A DNA stretch of 64,000 nucleotides from Adiantum capillus-veneris (GCA_014529385.2 CM043966.1:40856037-40920036); one strand, 5' to 3'; positions 11,990 through 23,095 are shown, counted from the first letter of the stretch. Numbers and translations: made by a program. Notes: generated by a model not told the origin, from the letters alone.

Positions 11990-13200
11990 CGACTATGAAG
12001 TGTCTGTGGGTGAAGCATTGTAGTTGTTTTGGTCATAAGTTCCCAATGCAATTGTAGAGCGATGATACAACATCTTTCCAATAAAGCTGCTCTTTGTTTG
12101 ATTGAAGGATTGGTGGTCGGGTTTTGGGTTGGTTTTGGCACTTTGGTAGTAGAATCAGTAGATGGATTCTTCGTTACCTTGTTGTCTTTTTTCACAATCC
12201 AAATCTGCTTCCGCTTTGCTTGTGCTTGCCACAAACTCTTTGCGACCCAAACCGGCTTTTCTGTTGTTGATTCTCCTTGAAATACCTAGAGTTTCCGTTG
12301 ATTGTATGGAGTTTCTATCTTTGGATCCAAATCTTTCTGTTTGTTGATTCCTGAAATACCTAGAGTTTCCGTTGATTGTATTGAAGGGAGTTCCTTTTTA
12401 CAAATCTTTGATCCAAATTTGCTTGCTGTAGCTTTGTGCCGTCATGAACTTCTTTGGAATCCAGATCTGTTTCACTGTCCTTGATTGTCTGGATCACTCT
12501 GTTGTCTGGTATTGAAGACTCTGTTTTCCACCTTTTTGTTCTCTGGCACAGCCTTTTTTGGTCTCCATACCAACTTTGACTCCGTTTTTTCCAAGGTTGA
12601 GCTGTTATATTATTGCTTGTCTTCCTTATCCACTGTTGAGAATTCCTCGTCGAAGAGTAATCCGGTTGTATAGAAACTTTTGGTTGCCATTGCTTCTTCT
12701 TTTTCTCTGGTTGTTGTTTGCCCTTGTCCGTGGATTCTTCCTTTGGAGTTGGCTCTTCTCCTTTGGTGAACTTAACTGATTGACTTTCACCTTCGTATTT
12801 GATAAGCACTGAATTAGAACTCCAGTCAATCATTGCATTGTATTGCTTCTGCCATGGTTGTCCTAGCAATAATGGATGTTGTGTAGCTTGGTCTTCAACC
12901 ACGTAAAACATATGAGGATACACATATTGGTTAATCTGTATATGTAAAACTGTGCATCCGACAGTTTTGATTGAATTCTCAGAGTAACTCTTTTAACTCT
13001 TGCTTGGCAGTTTGTAGTTTAGTGTCATTTGTCAATTGTCTATACAAACTGAGTGAAAGTAGGTTAGCTTGAGCTCCTGAATCCAATAGTGCTCTGGCTT
13101 TGATTTGGTTGGTTCCTACTTTGCATTCAATGATGGGTTCTTCTTTGTCATTCCCCATTTCTGTTATACTGACTGCGTTTATTCGTATTGCTCCTTCATT
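11990..13200 (-). pseudogene. Element A PR2: second retropepsin-like domain and basic tail after integrase
   Basis: Downstream of the integrase on the minus strand, after a Lys/Glu-rich linker, the frame reads EPIIECKVGTNQIKARALLD and then SGAQANLLS, a retropepsin active site (DSG). After a frameshift near 12980 it continues with YPHMFYVVED and then LLLGQPWQKQYNAMIDW, which parallels ILGRPFMRQLKMVQDW of the normal protease in the same element. A Lys/Gln/Pro-rich tail then extends to about 12000. Element B has the same domain in the same place (50290-50630), so this is a family trait rather than a chance ORF. Only the frameshift makes this copy a pseudogene. The function is unknown: a second maturation protease, or a non-catalytic dimerising domain. 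Confidence 0.75.
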
Positions 13201-14505
13201 GCGCTGTTTCTGACGCAGTAGTCTTCTTTTCTTCTCCATTCTTTCCTTCGCCTCGGCTTGCGCTTCCTCCTCAATCTTTTTCTTTTTCTGGACACGCAGC
13301 TTTTCTTGATGTATTTTGAGAAGCATGTCTTGTGTTAGCGGCAACAGATACTTTTTCACTCTGCATCCACTAATCCAATTGGGCATTTCTTCTCCGTCTA
13401 ATGTAGCAAGCTTGACGGCTCCACTTGGTGATAGATCTTTAATCACCAGAGGTCCCATCCCTCGCTTTTTAAGCTTCTTAGCATGCTGTTTCAGAGTGTA
13501 AACTAGGACATAGTCCCCAACTTTAAACTCTTTAGTCCGCACATGCTTATCAAAAAATTCCTTTTGTCGCCTTTTTTGAGCGTAGATGGAAGCTACTGCT
13601 TTTAGGCGAAGCTCATCTAGCTTTTCCAGGTCATCTATTCTATCAGAGAGCTCGTGCCCTGTCCACTCTAGATCCTTAGCCACCCTTAAGGTTGAAATCA
13701 AGAATTCTATTGGCAAGATAGCATTTAGCCCAAAAACCATGTTATATGGGGTCGTTCCTATTGATGTTTTATATGCTACCCTATATGCCCATAATGTTGA
13801 ATGCAACTTCTGGTCCCAGTCAGTTCTCGACTCAGATACAATCTTCGTAAGGACCGTGCATATGGTTTTGTTTGTTGCTTCAGCTTGTCCGTTTGCTTGT
13901 GGATGATACGGGGCTGATTTCCTATGGATTACCATGAATTCATCTAGAAGGATCTCTATCACTTCATTTATGAAATGTGTGCCTCGATCACTCACAATTT
14001 CTATTGGCAATCCATATCGTACAAAGACGTATTCATATAGAAATTGTGTCCGTGGTCCTGGCATCTGCTTTTTGAGTTGCCTTTGCTTCGACCCACTTTG
14101 TTAGATAGTCTGTAGCCACAATGATGTATTGTGCATGAGTCTTATATGCAGGAGGTGAAATGGGTCCGACATAATCAATCCCCCATTTTGCAAAAGCTCT
14201 TGCCCCCATCATTGGTCTAAGCGGCATATCATCTCTTTTAAGTGGTACTTTGGTCCGCTGACAGTCATCACAACCGTTTAACGTATTCCTCAGCGTCCAT
14301 ATGTAATGTTGGCCACCATATTCCTGCGGCTAAGACAAGTTTTGCTGTCTTATCACCTGAGAAATGGCCTCCACCTACTCCTCCATGAGCTTGCTCCAGG
14401 ATTATCACATACTCAGACTCTGATGCGCAAATCCTAAGCTGGTTGTCTTTACCTCTCTTATAGAGTTGATCTCCTATTAAAGCGTAATCTCTAGCTTCTG
14501 TCTCT
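13200..14505 (-). pseudogene. Element A integrase: second zinc module, catalytic core and C-terminus
   Basis: The minus strand from 14505 reads an HHCC-type module (EQAHGGVGGGHFSG, AGIWWPTLHMDAEE, then CDDCQRTK after a one-base frameshift near 14275). The core follows with KWGIDYVGP (first Asp), IEIVSDRGTH (second Asp) and GQAEATNKT (Glu). A C-terminal region (DYVLVYTLKQ, MGPLVIKDLSPSGAVKL) extends to about 13330. I see no chromodomain. The protein would insert cDNA with a 5-bp stagger, matching the CTTTG duplication. Frameshifts near 14275 and 14060 break the frame; 14064-12979 is open and runs on into PR2. Confidence 0.85.
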
Positions 14506-15151
14506 ACAGATTTCTGACGAGCTTTTGACGTTCCTTCTGGGAAAGTTCTATTGTGAGATATTCAACAATATACTGACTCCATTCTGGAGCGATCATCATC
14601 TGATATAATGTTGAATACTCGGCTGGCGGTTTTGATGAACATACAATACATACAGTGACATATTCATGTACGCTTTCTTTCATTCCTGGCCAATAGACTC
14701 CCAATTGTAACAAATTCCTATATGTGTTCCTTCTTGAACAATGAAATGCACATTCCTGAACATGTGCTTCGCACAGATATATATTATATTCCTCAGGATT
14801 GATGCATAGTCGTAAAACATGATCATTTCCCAATTGATACAACCTTCCTGCAATCAATTGAAGATTCTTGGATTGCTGAATAGCAATATGTTTCAGGTTG
14901 TATTCTCTTCTATCGAACTCTCCTCCATAGGTTAATAGGTCAACGACATTTTGAGACCACCTCGGTATCATTTCTATGTTGAACAAGTACGCGTCTGGCA
15001 TGTCGTCATCTACTCCTATAGGGTCTTCTCCATTCGTCAATCGCGAAAGATGATCAGCTCTAAGATGTGTTTTTCCTTTCTTTACTACTACTACCTGAAG
15101 TCGAATTCCAGTAAGATAATGAACCATCTCACTATTCTCCCGGTATTGCAT
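14504..15151 (-). CDS. Element A pol segment: end of RNase H and first zinc-binding (HHCC) module
   Basis: Minus strand. The frame starts with the last part of the RNase H connection (LRADHLSRL), then WSQNVVDLL, LIAGRLYQLGNDHVLRLC, HVQECAFH and CIVCSS. The His pair has six residues between, like the canonical module that follows (HGGVGGGH), and CxxC is kept. The layout W-S-Q, L-I-x-x-L-Y, R-I/L-C, HxxxxxxH, WP, CxxC repeats in the next 120 residues, so this is an extra tandem copy of the integrase N-terminal zinc module. It is preserved in element B at 48440-48830. The separation from the upstream pol ORF is a frameshift. Confidence 0.75.
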   Translation of the reverse strand: MQYRENSEMVHYLTGIRLQVVVVKKGKTHLRADHLSRLTNGEDPIGVDDDMPDAYLFNIEMIPRWSQNVVDLLTYGGEFDRREYNLKHIAIQQSKNLQLIAGRLYQLGNDHVLRLCINPEEYNIYLCEAHVQECAFHCSRRNTYRNLLQLGVYWPGMKESVHEYVTVCIVCSSKPPAEYSTLYQMMIAPEWSQYIVEYLTIELSQKERQKLVRNL

Positions 15152-18100
15152 GGTTTATTCACTAGGTAGAGCAAGGCTTGGTGATCCGTAAAAAACACAA
15201 ACTTGTTGGCTAGAAGATAATGCCGAAATTTCTTCACAGCATAGATCATTCCTAATCCTTCTCGCTCTGTTGTGGTGTAATTCTTCTCTGCATTGTTGAG
15301 CTGTCGACTGGCGTAACAGATAGGAAAATCCATGTTTCCTTCTTCTGGTTGAGCCAGAATGCATCCTATTGCATATGCAGAAGCATCTATGTGCACATGG
15401 AATATCTTCTCCCAATCTGGTGATTTCAAGACTGGAGCGGTAATGAGTGCCTCTTTCAATTTCTTGAATGATTCCTCACATTCCTCTGTCCATTCAAAGT
15501 TCACTATTAGCCTGTAAAGTGGTTGGCCTATTATAGCGTACATGTAAATGAATCGTCTATAATATCCACAATGTCCCATAAAGCTCTGTACTTGTTTCGC
15601 ATTGGTTGGTCTAGGCATATCCACTATAACTTTTATCTTCTCTAAATCCGTGGATATTCCGTTTTGTGAGACAATATGTCCCAGAATTCTGCCCTGTCGG
15701 ACCATAAACACACATTTCTCAGGATTGAGACAAATGCGATATGTCCTACATTTCTCAAATACTTTTCTTAGGTGTTCTAGATGCTCATCTCTCAGTAGAG
15801 AATGTACACATAAGTCATCCATGTATATTTTGAGAAACAGCCTTAAGTATTCTTTGAAAGCATGCGTCATCAGCCTCTGGAAGGTTGCGGGAGCATTGGT
15901 TAGACCAAAAGGCATAACCCGATAAGCATAAATTCCCCACTCCGTTGCAAAAGCTGTTTTATGTTGATCTTCCAGTGCTATGGCTAGCTGGTTATATCCT
16001 GAAAAACCATCAAGAAAGAAGTATGCTGTTTTCCCTGATACACGCTCTAGAACATGATCAGTTATCGGCAGGGGATAATTGTCCCTGATTGTTGCAGCAT
16101 TCACTTTCTTTAAGTTGACACACACTCGGAGTTTTCCGTTCTTCTTAGGTACTACCACAATCGGAGATACCCAATCAGTGTGTTCAATCTCGTATATGAA
16201 TTCAGCTTCCATTAGCTTATCTATCTCTTCCTTGATTCGCTTAGCAAAAGTATCATTATATGTGTATGGTCTCTGTCTGCTACGCTTTGCGTCTTGTTTC
16301 AGTGGGATTGAGTGTTGGCATATCGATGGGTCAACTCCCTTTAAGTCCTTATAAGACCATGCAAACACATCCCTGTACTCTCTGAGAAGACTCAAAAGTC
16401 TCTCTTCCTCGCTTGGAGACAAATCTGTGGCTATGTACACCGGTCTAGGCATCTCACCTGGAGCTGCTAAATCAACTTTTTTTACATCCTCCGGTCCGTC
16501 ATAAGATTCGTTCTCCTTCCTCTCTCGAATAGGTGGGGTTAATATCACCTTCCTATCCTCTATTGTGAATTTCCTATAGTGAGAGGGAACATCCATGTTT
16601 TCCTTGATTTTGACATTTTCGTCCTCTCCACTCTCAATTTCTGTAGTCCAAACTTCTTTCAGAGTTTTCTTGAGCTCTCTGTACTTGTTTCTACGTTCTA
16701 ACTTGGACTCCGCGTATTCTCTGTTGCGTTTGTTCTTTTCTGATTTTTCTGTTTCAGTTTTCGTTCCATTCTTTTGAACTTGATTTCTTGAGCCTCTTTT
16801 GTCTTTTCGTAAGCTCTTTTGATCACTGCCTCTCATTCTTTCAGAAATCTTATCCTTAACACAATCTTCAGCCTTTACTAGCATTAGGAATTGATTTTTT
16901 CCTCTTATTCTAGGCATCGGATTGGTTCTAACCCCTTTTGTTTTTTTCTTTGCTCTATAGTGTTTCTGGCGTTGTTTTGTTTGGTTCGAAAAATCATAAA
17001 ATCGGACATCCGTTATAGTTTCTTCGTTTCCGCTTGAATTGTCCGTTGACTCGTTGTCTGCTTCATTTCCCCACTCTGGATGATTGGGAATGTCGTGAAA
17101 CACCTCTTCTTCATCTTCCTTTTCCAGTGTATCGTTCTTTTCAGTTTCTTTTTCGAGCACAGTTCTCAACATGAAATACGGAACCACGTCGTACCCGTCC
17201 TTGTCGCAAAATTTCGTTGTGGGACCATCCGGAATTGCACAAACATCTAGGGTTGCTAGAATGTGTGTCCATTCTAATGGTTCAAACGTGTCCTCTGGAA
17301 AGGGTTCTCCTATATAGGTTTCGTCTTCGATAGCCCTTTCTAAAACACATTCTTCTCGTTTCAGACTTCCACATTTCGAAGCTCCACACATCCATAACTC
17401 CTTGGGTTTACCTAACCAAGCTGGAAACTCGGATCCCGCCAAAGTAGCTGAATCAAACTCCTCTACCGGTGTTCGGTTCACATCTTTGTAGCTATGGTCT
17501 TCCAGGTTCACACGTGTAGTGGTTTCCATATTTCTCAGGTATATGTGATCGTAGCCCCAATCCTGGACCATTTTCAACTGTCTCATGAATGGTCTTCCCA
17601 GTATGATATCATAGTTATTCTCCTTGCCAAAATCGACAATAGCGAAAGTATGTTCGTATTCAATGCCGCAAGAAGTCACTACAACTTTCTCTAATAACCC
17701 CATAGGTTTCTCCATGTGTCCATCTGCTAATTGGAGTTTCAACCTAGTCTTCCTTATTGCTGGTTTCCCCCATTTTTTCCAGATTTCTTTTGTAGCAATG
17801 GCTACCCCAGCTCCGCTATCTAGTATTGCCATTGTGTTCACTCCTTGGAATTCAACTGGTAAGGTTGTATTCCCCTCTTCACCTTCGCAATACTCTCCAA
17901 CCTTGTTTAAGGGTACAGGCTTAGCGTTCTTTTGTGGCTTGCTCAGCTCCTCAATGCTCTCTTGCAATCTCGATGTTGGATCTTTTATCCCGAATTTCTC
18001 CAAGCATTTTCCTACAGTGGTCCACATATGTGGTCTTAGCCTCAAAAGCTCAGCTAGAGTGATAGTGCATGTCACTGGTGTTGACAAAATCTCTATCAAT

Positions 18101-18783
18101 CCTTGCGAGTCCATGACTTTTTCTGATGAGATTTCTCGTGAGGGAAGTGCTCTAATCTCGGATTTTGCTTCATACTCTCCTAAGTATGAAGGTAAGGTTT
18201 TCAGTGAATGAGGTTTGCTCTCCATTGTTCTAACAGAGCCCCCATCTCCCCAGTAAGATTGCAGATCCAAGTCCACTTGAGATCCTGCCTCAAATTCCAC
18301 TATGGGAGGATTTCTGATGTCCTTTTCCCAATTTGTCTGATTAGCTTGGCAACTTAGCTCGTTTGCAAAGTTTGCCTCTCTCACTTGTTTCCAAAATTCA
18401 TTGTAATCCTCATCTCTTCCGTAAGACCTCTGTATGACTGGATGAAAACTCTCTACCTCCTGATCGGTTGTGTTCAATACTATGCGGTCATCCTTTTGTG
18501 TATTTTCAGGCTTTTGTGCACTGGAAGTCTTTTCAGCTACTCGTGAAACGATAGTCTCTTGCTGAATTGGGTTTTCCTTTCCACAATTCATTGTTTCTTT
18601 TGGTGGTTCTAATAAGGCTTGTGCAGTCTCGATCATTCTCTGGCACATTTCAAGTCTCTGCTTTTCCAATTCTGCGTTTGGGTATGTCATCCACCTCTGT
18701 TCTTGTGTTTGGTTGTTCTTTAACCTAGCTTCGTAAGCTCTCATCAGTGCGTCCAATGGTTCGTGTACCTTGTCGACTAGCAC
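15091..18783 (-). CDS. Element A pol: linker, protease 1, reverse transcriptase, RNase H
   Basis: This 1230-codon open frame is the best-preserved gene of element A. Protease 1 is centred on AILDSGAGVAIA (Asp about residue 322), with DIILGRPF near 395. A charged linker follows. RT motifs are VSPIVVVPKKNGKLRVCVN, YPLPITDHVLERVSGKTAYF, MPFGLTNAPATFQR and IYMDDLCVH (YMDD about residues 988-991). RNase H follows with HVHIDASAYAIG, YTTTEREGLGMIYAV and FFTDHQAL. The apparent Met start is probably not genuine: in element B the same region (ILADKVNEQLDA) is read straight on from gag, so gag and pol are probably one fused frame. The stop reflects a frameshift before the RNase H end. Confidence 0.95.
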   Translation of the reverse strand: MLVDKVHEPLDALMRAYEARLKNNQTQEQRWMTYPNAELEKQRLEMCQRMIETAQALLEPPKETMNCGKENPIQQETIVSRVAEKTSSAQKPENTQKDDRIVLNTTDQEVESFHPVIQRSYGRDEDYNEFWKQVREANFANELSCQANQTNWEKDIRNPPIVEFEAGSQVDLDLQSYWGDGGSVRTMESKPHSLKTLPSYLGEYEAKSEIRALPSREISSEKVMDSQGLIEILSTPVTCTITLAELLRLRPHMWTTVGKCLEKFGIKDPTSRLQESIEELSKPQKNAKPVPLNKVGEYCEGEEGNTTLPVEFQGVNTMAILDSGAGVAIATKEIWKKWGKPAIRKTRLKLQLADGHMEKPMGLLEKVVVTSCGIEYEHTFAIVDFGKENNYDIILGRPFMRQLKMVQDWGYDHIYLRNMETTTRVNLEDHSYKDVNRTPVEEFDSATLAGSEFPAWLGKPKELWMCGASKCGSLKREECVLERAIEDETYIGEPFPEDTFEPLEWTHILATLDVCAIPDGPTTKFCDKDGYDVVPYFMLRTVLEKETEKNDTLEKEDEEEVFHDIPNHPEWGNEADNESTDNSSGNEETITDVRFYDFSNQTKQRQKHYRAKKKTKGVRTNPMPRIRGKNQFLMLVKAEDCVKDKISERMRGSDQKSLRKDKRGSRNQVQKNGTKTETEKSEKNKRNREYAESKLERRNKYRELKKTLKEVWTTEIESGEDENVKIKENMDVPSHYRKFTIEDRKVILTPPIRERKENESYDGPEDVKKVDLAAPGEMPRPVYIATDLSPSEEERLLSLLREYRDVFAWSYKDLKGVDPSICQHSIPLKQDAKRSRQRPYTYNDTFAKRIKEEIDKLMEAEFIYEIEHTDWVSPIVVVPKKNGKLRVCVNLKKVNAATIRDNYPLPITDHVLERVSGKTAYFFLDGFSGYNQLAIALEDQHKTAFATEWGIYAYRVMPFGLTNAPATFQRLMTHAFKEYLRLFLKIYMDDLCVHSLLRDEHLEHLRKVFEKCRTYRICLNPEKCVFMVRQGRILGHIVSQNGISTDLEKIKVIVDMPRPTNAKQVQSFMGHCGYYRRFIYMYAIIGQPLYRLIVNFEWTEECEESFKKLKEALITAPVLKSPDWEKIFHVHIDASAYAIGCILAQPEEGNMDFPICYASRQLNNAEKNYTTTEREGLGMIYAVKKFRHYLLANKFVFFTDHQALLYLVNKPCNTGRIVRWFIILLEFDFR

Positions 18784-19000
18784 TGATCCCCCTGAGCTTA
18801 AGCTCGTTGTTTCTTTGATACTCTTTTGTTTCGTTCTTTCCGGCTCATCTCTCGTTTCCCGTTTTGACTCTCAAGTTTTTCTAATCTAACTTTAGTTTGC
18901 TTTAGTTCCTCAGCTAGAATAGCGTCTTCACGTTCTTTTCTCAACTTCATGCGTGCTTTTCTAGCTTTCCATGTGTTTTTTCTGACTCCGCGGTCCTTGA

Positions 19001-21665
19001 CTAACTACGTCTCGCTAACTTTCCATTCTCAGGTTCTCTAGTGGTTTTCTTAGCTTGAGCTCTAGTAACAACTTGCGTTGGTATCAGAGTTTCATTTTCA
19101 GACCCACTGCTGGTAGGAATAGTTTCTAGCATATTCAATGTCGTCTTTTGCACTTTGTTTGGATTCTTTGAACAATCCTCAATGAAGTGAGTAACCCCAC
19201 ACTCAGTGCAATAAGCGTTAATTCTAATGATTTCCGTATGTGGGCAAACATTCATCAGATGGTCACCTCCACACTTGTAACAGGGTCCTAGTGCTGGTCT
19301 TGGTCCCATTTGATTCATCCTTTGTGGATAGGATGGTCTTTGTCCTGTTAACCCTCCATGAGCTATGAACATCAATGTTCTTGCGTCCAAATTGTATCTC
19401 TCTTCATCAGAAGCACTTGTAATTGTTGGTATTCCAACATTCCCCATCATGCCCCATGGTTCTGGTTGTTTTGGTTCTTCTGGTGGGTAATACACTGTCG
19501 GAGACATGTGTGCACCCGATTCTTCATAATAGGCTTGAACAGGCACTAGGGCTTGTTCTTCCTGATTCTCTAAGGTTGGTGCATATCTAATGTCCACTGG
19601 TCTTGCTCCTGGTAAAGGTGGTTGTTGTCCCAATACCGGTTGAGGTTTTTCTATCCCCATAGGTCCAGGTACATTTCCCGTTGGGTATCGAGGTACTGGA
19701 TGTACTTGAGGTGGTGCTAATAGAGCAGGAGGTGCGTACTGGCGCTCCCTTACATACCCTTTGTTGTAATAGCACTCCTCTGTTGGATGATTTGTCCATT
19801 TTTGTTCAATAGCACACCATTTCAGTGTTTTTGGCAATGGTTTTTGGTATGGTGCCATCCTTTTTAGAGCATCTTCTATCATTTGCTCTACATTTGGCAT
19901 GGTTGTTGTTTGAACATTCTTTTTAGTGGTAGTCTCGCTCGCTACGGAGGAGGAGCTACTGGATGCAGAAATCTGTATCCGCTGACACCTCTCCATAAAC
20001 CGTACAGTTATCCACTAAGTACAATGCCTCTCGTTACTTGCTCGAAACTTGTACAAGCTTTCAAGTGCAAGTCCTTCTTGAGAGTGTCGTTCCTCAGTCC
20101 CTCAATAAAGAGAACAGATAGTCTGTCATCTTGTGGTCGTTCACGTACTGGACATCTCTCAATGTATTGTTTGAAGCGAAGTGACGCTTCCTTCACTTTT
20201 TCGTGTTCTCTCTGTTTAAAAGCATATATTTGTGAGACCGTATTGTGCTTAATCCCTCGTTTTGAGAATTCCTCAGCAAACTCTCTTAGCAAATGGTCGA
20301 TGTCATGGAATCCCCCAATGTTCATTGGTTGAAACCATGTCAATGCGGTACCTTCTAGAGTAAGACCAAATCCCTCGTATTGTGTATGGAAATCTGTTAT
20401 CTGCTCAGCTCTTAAGACTTGCTTAAAGAGTGACACATGTGCATACGGATCTCCTGAACCACCATACTTCTTTGGCATACACTTGGCTACTTGAGATGGT
20501 CTCATACGTCTATGATCTGCTACCAATCTCATTGCTCCTGTGTCTCGGCTAAAGCTTTCTCTAGCATCATGGACTTCATGGGTTACCCTTGTCGGTTCCC
20601 CTGCCCTGAATCTACTACTAGGAGGTAAATGTGATGGTTCCGCTTCAAACCTTGGACCTGGCGTGGTATAGGTGGGGATTGGAACTGCACTACCTCGATT
20701 CGTCTCCATTGACTCTCTGGAATGTAATGATCCCATTGGTCCGAGCTTCAAGTCCCAAGGTTGACTGAAAGAGTCAGCAACCTGAGTTCTTTGTCCTCCT
20801 GTTGTCATTGAGTTTCGCACTCCAGTTGTTGGTGCTGGTCTATGTGAGTTAGAAGTAACATAATACTGATGTAGTGGTCCCCCAAAGTATGTATATCCTT
20901 CTAATTCTTTCTTGCCCATTGTTGAGTATTGCCTGCCATACTTATCGTAAGCGGCAATTTTCACTTCCGATCCCTCTGTGTAGGTAAAGACATAAAGTCT
21001 TTTTTGTCTGTCAACTCTCCGGTGTAGGGTTCTTCACATCTATAATAGAGATCTTGCTCCCCATTATTATATTTGTACAGCCCCACATAGATGTTATCAG
21101 TGTTGATCCTTGTAGTTTCATCCTCTCTTCTTAACCTCGCATTAGGGAAGTTCATTATTGGTGCTTCCTCCTCGAGTTCTTCATCTATTTTGGCTTTGGT
21201 GCCCATCAATCCCCACTTGTCCACAATGTTAGGGTTTAGGACTACCAAGTACATGGCCCTCGTCATCTAGATATCTATCTCCGCTATAGCTCACAGGCAC
21301 TAAGTCCTTGAACTCACTAGGTCTATCTTCTATCTTTACACAATAGCGGTCCATTCCATCTTTGTAGATCTTGGCACCTTGCTCATTGTCGTACTGGTAT
21401 TTTATGAACAATAGCTTCATGGTGGCGGAAGGGTTTGATGATCCTGCTGCCATATTTTCTCTGTTGTTCAGGTTCAAGTGTTCCAAGTTTTCGGTGAAAA
21501 TCTCGTAAGATCTCTCCGAAGAAGTATCAGAAACACTTCCTTCAAAGATCGGCTCTAATGGTTGCACCCAACTTTGGTTTACACTTCCCTCGGTTGATAT
21601 GACACTTGTTGGTTCCCCTGTTTTGGTTGATTATTCCGGAGATTCCTGCCCGATCTCAAATTCAT
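19001..21665 (-). pseudogene. Element A gag, frameshifted
   Basis: The likely start is ATG at 21665, giving MNLRSGR, which is identical in element B at 37131. Open pieces are 21567-21229, 21266-20961, 20964-20008 and 19996-19001. The capsid-type domain lies in 20964-20008 (motifs PKKYGGSGDPYAHV, TALTWFQPMN, FIEGLRNDTLKKDLHL). The nucleocapsid part in 19996-19001 has two CCHC knuckles, CYKCGGDHLMNVC and CTECGVTHFIEDC, after a further C/H-rich stretch KWCAIEQKWTNH. Gag would form the cytoplasmic particle and package RNA. At least five frameshifts separate the pieces, although the LTRs are about 99% identical and pol is largely open. Confidence 0.85.
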
Positions 21666-21833
21666 CAATTCCCCTAAAGGACTGTAGCTTTTCCGTCTCG
21701 GCAATTTGTTTTCCCCAAGTTTTTGTGGTCAGAATTGATCCAAACTGATTGATACTTGGTCAATTGTTTAATCTTGTCAGTTGGACAACTTCTGTTTCAT
21801 CAAGTGAGAATTTTGTTACTGTTATGCTGAAAA

Positions 21834-22554
21834 AGACATTATACGCGTATGATGTCTTTTTTCACAGATTTTGACTATTTTGGTTATGCTCACTCTCAGT
21901 GGCCCCTTTATGCTCTGTTCACTCACAAAATTCAGTTTGAACTCTGTTTGAGCAAGTTATGGCTAGTTCAGGCTTTTCTTGACAATTTTCCGCTTTTGAC
22001 TTGTTTTTTGGGTCAATTGTGATCCAAATGGTATGAAACTTGAAATATAACCTCTAGACAGCTATTACAATGGATCTGTGTTAGCAAAGTATCAAAATAT
22101 GTCCAAAATTAGGTCAAAGACATTATACGCGTATGATGTCTTTTTCATCAATTTGGGTCCAAACTTGATATTTATGCTTTCAACAGTGTTTGTAACAATC
22201 TTGTCAGGTCATATCTCAAAAATAAGCAGTGGATGTGCCAAAAGACATTATACGCGTATGATGTCTTTTGTCCCAGGTTTTGACTATTTTTGGTTTTAAG
22301 CCTTCTCCAATGTTTATAATTGAGTTTCAAGTGTTTTTGTCAGGTTTGAATGTAAAAACAAGATTTGAATCCAAAATTTCCTATTCTTTGCGTTTCTTGG
22401 ACTCCGACTTGTCTTTTTGGGTTTCTTTGAGTGTTAATGTTCTTATTTTAAGTTGATCTTAGGGTAAAACCCCCCTTCTAAACACTCTGGCAATGTCAAA
22501 TTTTCAATTTTAGTCTCTGTTTAGGTCCTAAGACATCATACGCGTATGATGTCT
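21834..22554. repeat. Element A palindrome array 1 (four 24-bp dyads in the gag leader)
   Basis: Copies lie at 21834-21857, 22118-22141, 22243-22266 and 22531-22554. The last is the perfect AGACATCATACG dyad; the other three share one change (C to T at the seventh base on the plus strand), so they probably duplicated from one copy. Steps are 284, 125 and 288 bases, close to those of array 2. The array ends about 170 bases before the gag ATG, the same distance as array 2 to ORF2. Confidence 0.95.
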
Positions 22555-23075
22555 AAAGTTGCAGATTTCCAGTTTTTCAGCACAGAACTCTTCCAATAGC
22601 TCTTTTAAGTGCTCAGCAACAATCAGTTACACAGAAAATTTTTCTGAACTTTGTTTATTGCATATTTCACTACCAAAGCGACTTTTTTCAGTGATCTAAC
22701 ATGCAATCAAACACATCAAGCAAATAGAACACCAATTGATAGCTCTAGATCAGGATCAAATCAGGCCCTACCTAAGCTACTTCTAATCATAAAATGGATT
22801 TTTTGCAATTGAAAATATAAAGAGATTTACTACCACACAAGGAGTAGCAAATGCTTTTTATGTCAACAACCACTTAAACACCATCAAAAACAATCTAATC
22901 TAAGCTAAACTAAAAATACTGTCAACACGGAAGACCCAGGAATACCCCACTTCCTAGTATCTCTCGAGACCTTCGGAGTCCACCACTCCTAGATCTTTTC
23001 TAACTAAAGTATACAAAGTAGTTTATACGACTCACCTCGTAGGATTAGTCTAAGGTCACCTACTTAGGGCTCTCG
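22555..23075 (-). other. Element A proximal leader with a candidate 5' splice site
   Basis: This transcribed leader between PBS and array 1 has no ORF. On the minus strand CGAGGTGAGT gives a consensus donor (AG|GTGAGT) with GT at about 23036-23035, some 40 bases after the PBS, where retroviral major donors sit. It could pair with the acceptor before ORF2. The homologous spot in B has lost GT, but B has another donor at 37090. Confidence 0.4.
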
Positions 23076-23093
23076 TCCCCGGCAGCGGCGCCA
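23076..23093 (-). promoter_or_regulatory. Element A primer-binding site (tRNA-Asp)
   Basis: Minus-strand TGGCGCCGCTGCCGGGGA begins two bases after the LTR end. It differs at one base from the complement of the plant tRNA-Asp 3' end (TGGCGCCGTTGCCGGGGA), the primer reported for Athila-type elements. Confidence 0.9.
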
Positions 23094-23095
23094 AA

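Noticed and set aside
14504-15151. Extra (archaeal-type) RNase H between RNase H and integrase, as in Tat/Ogre elements
   Set aside because: The segment has HxxxxxxH and CxxC motifs like the integrase zinc module, and no RNase H acidic motifs.
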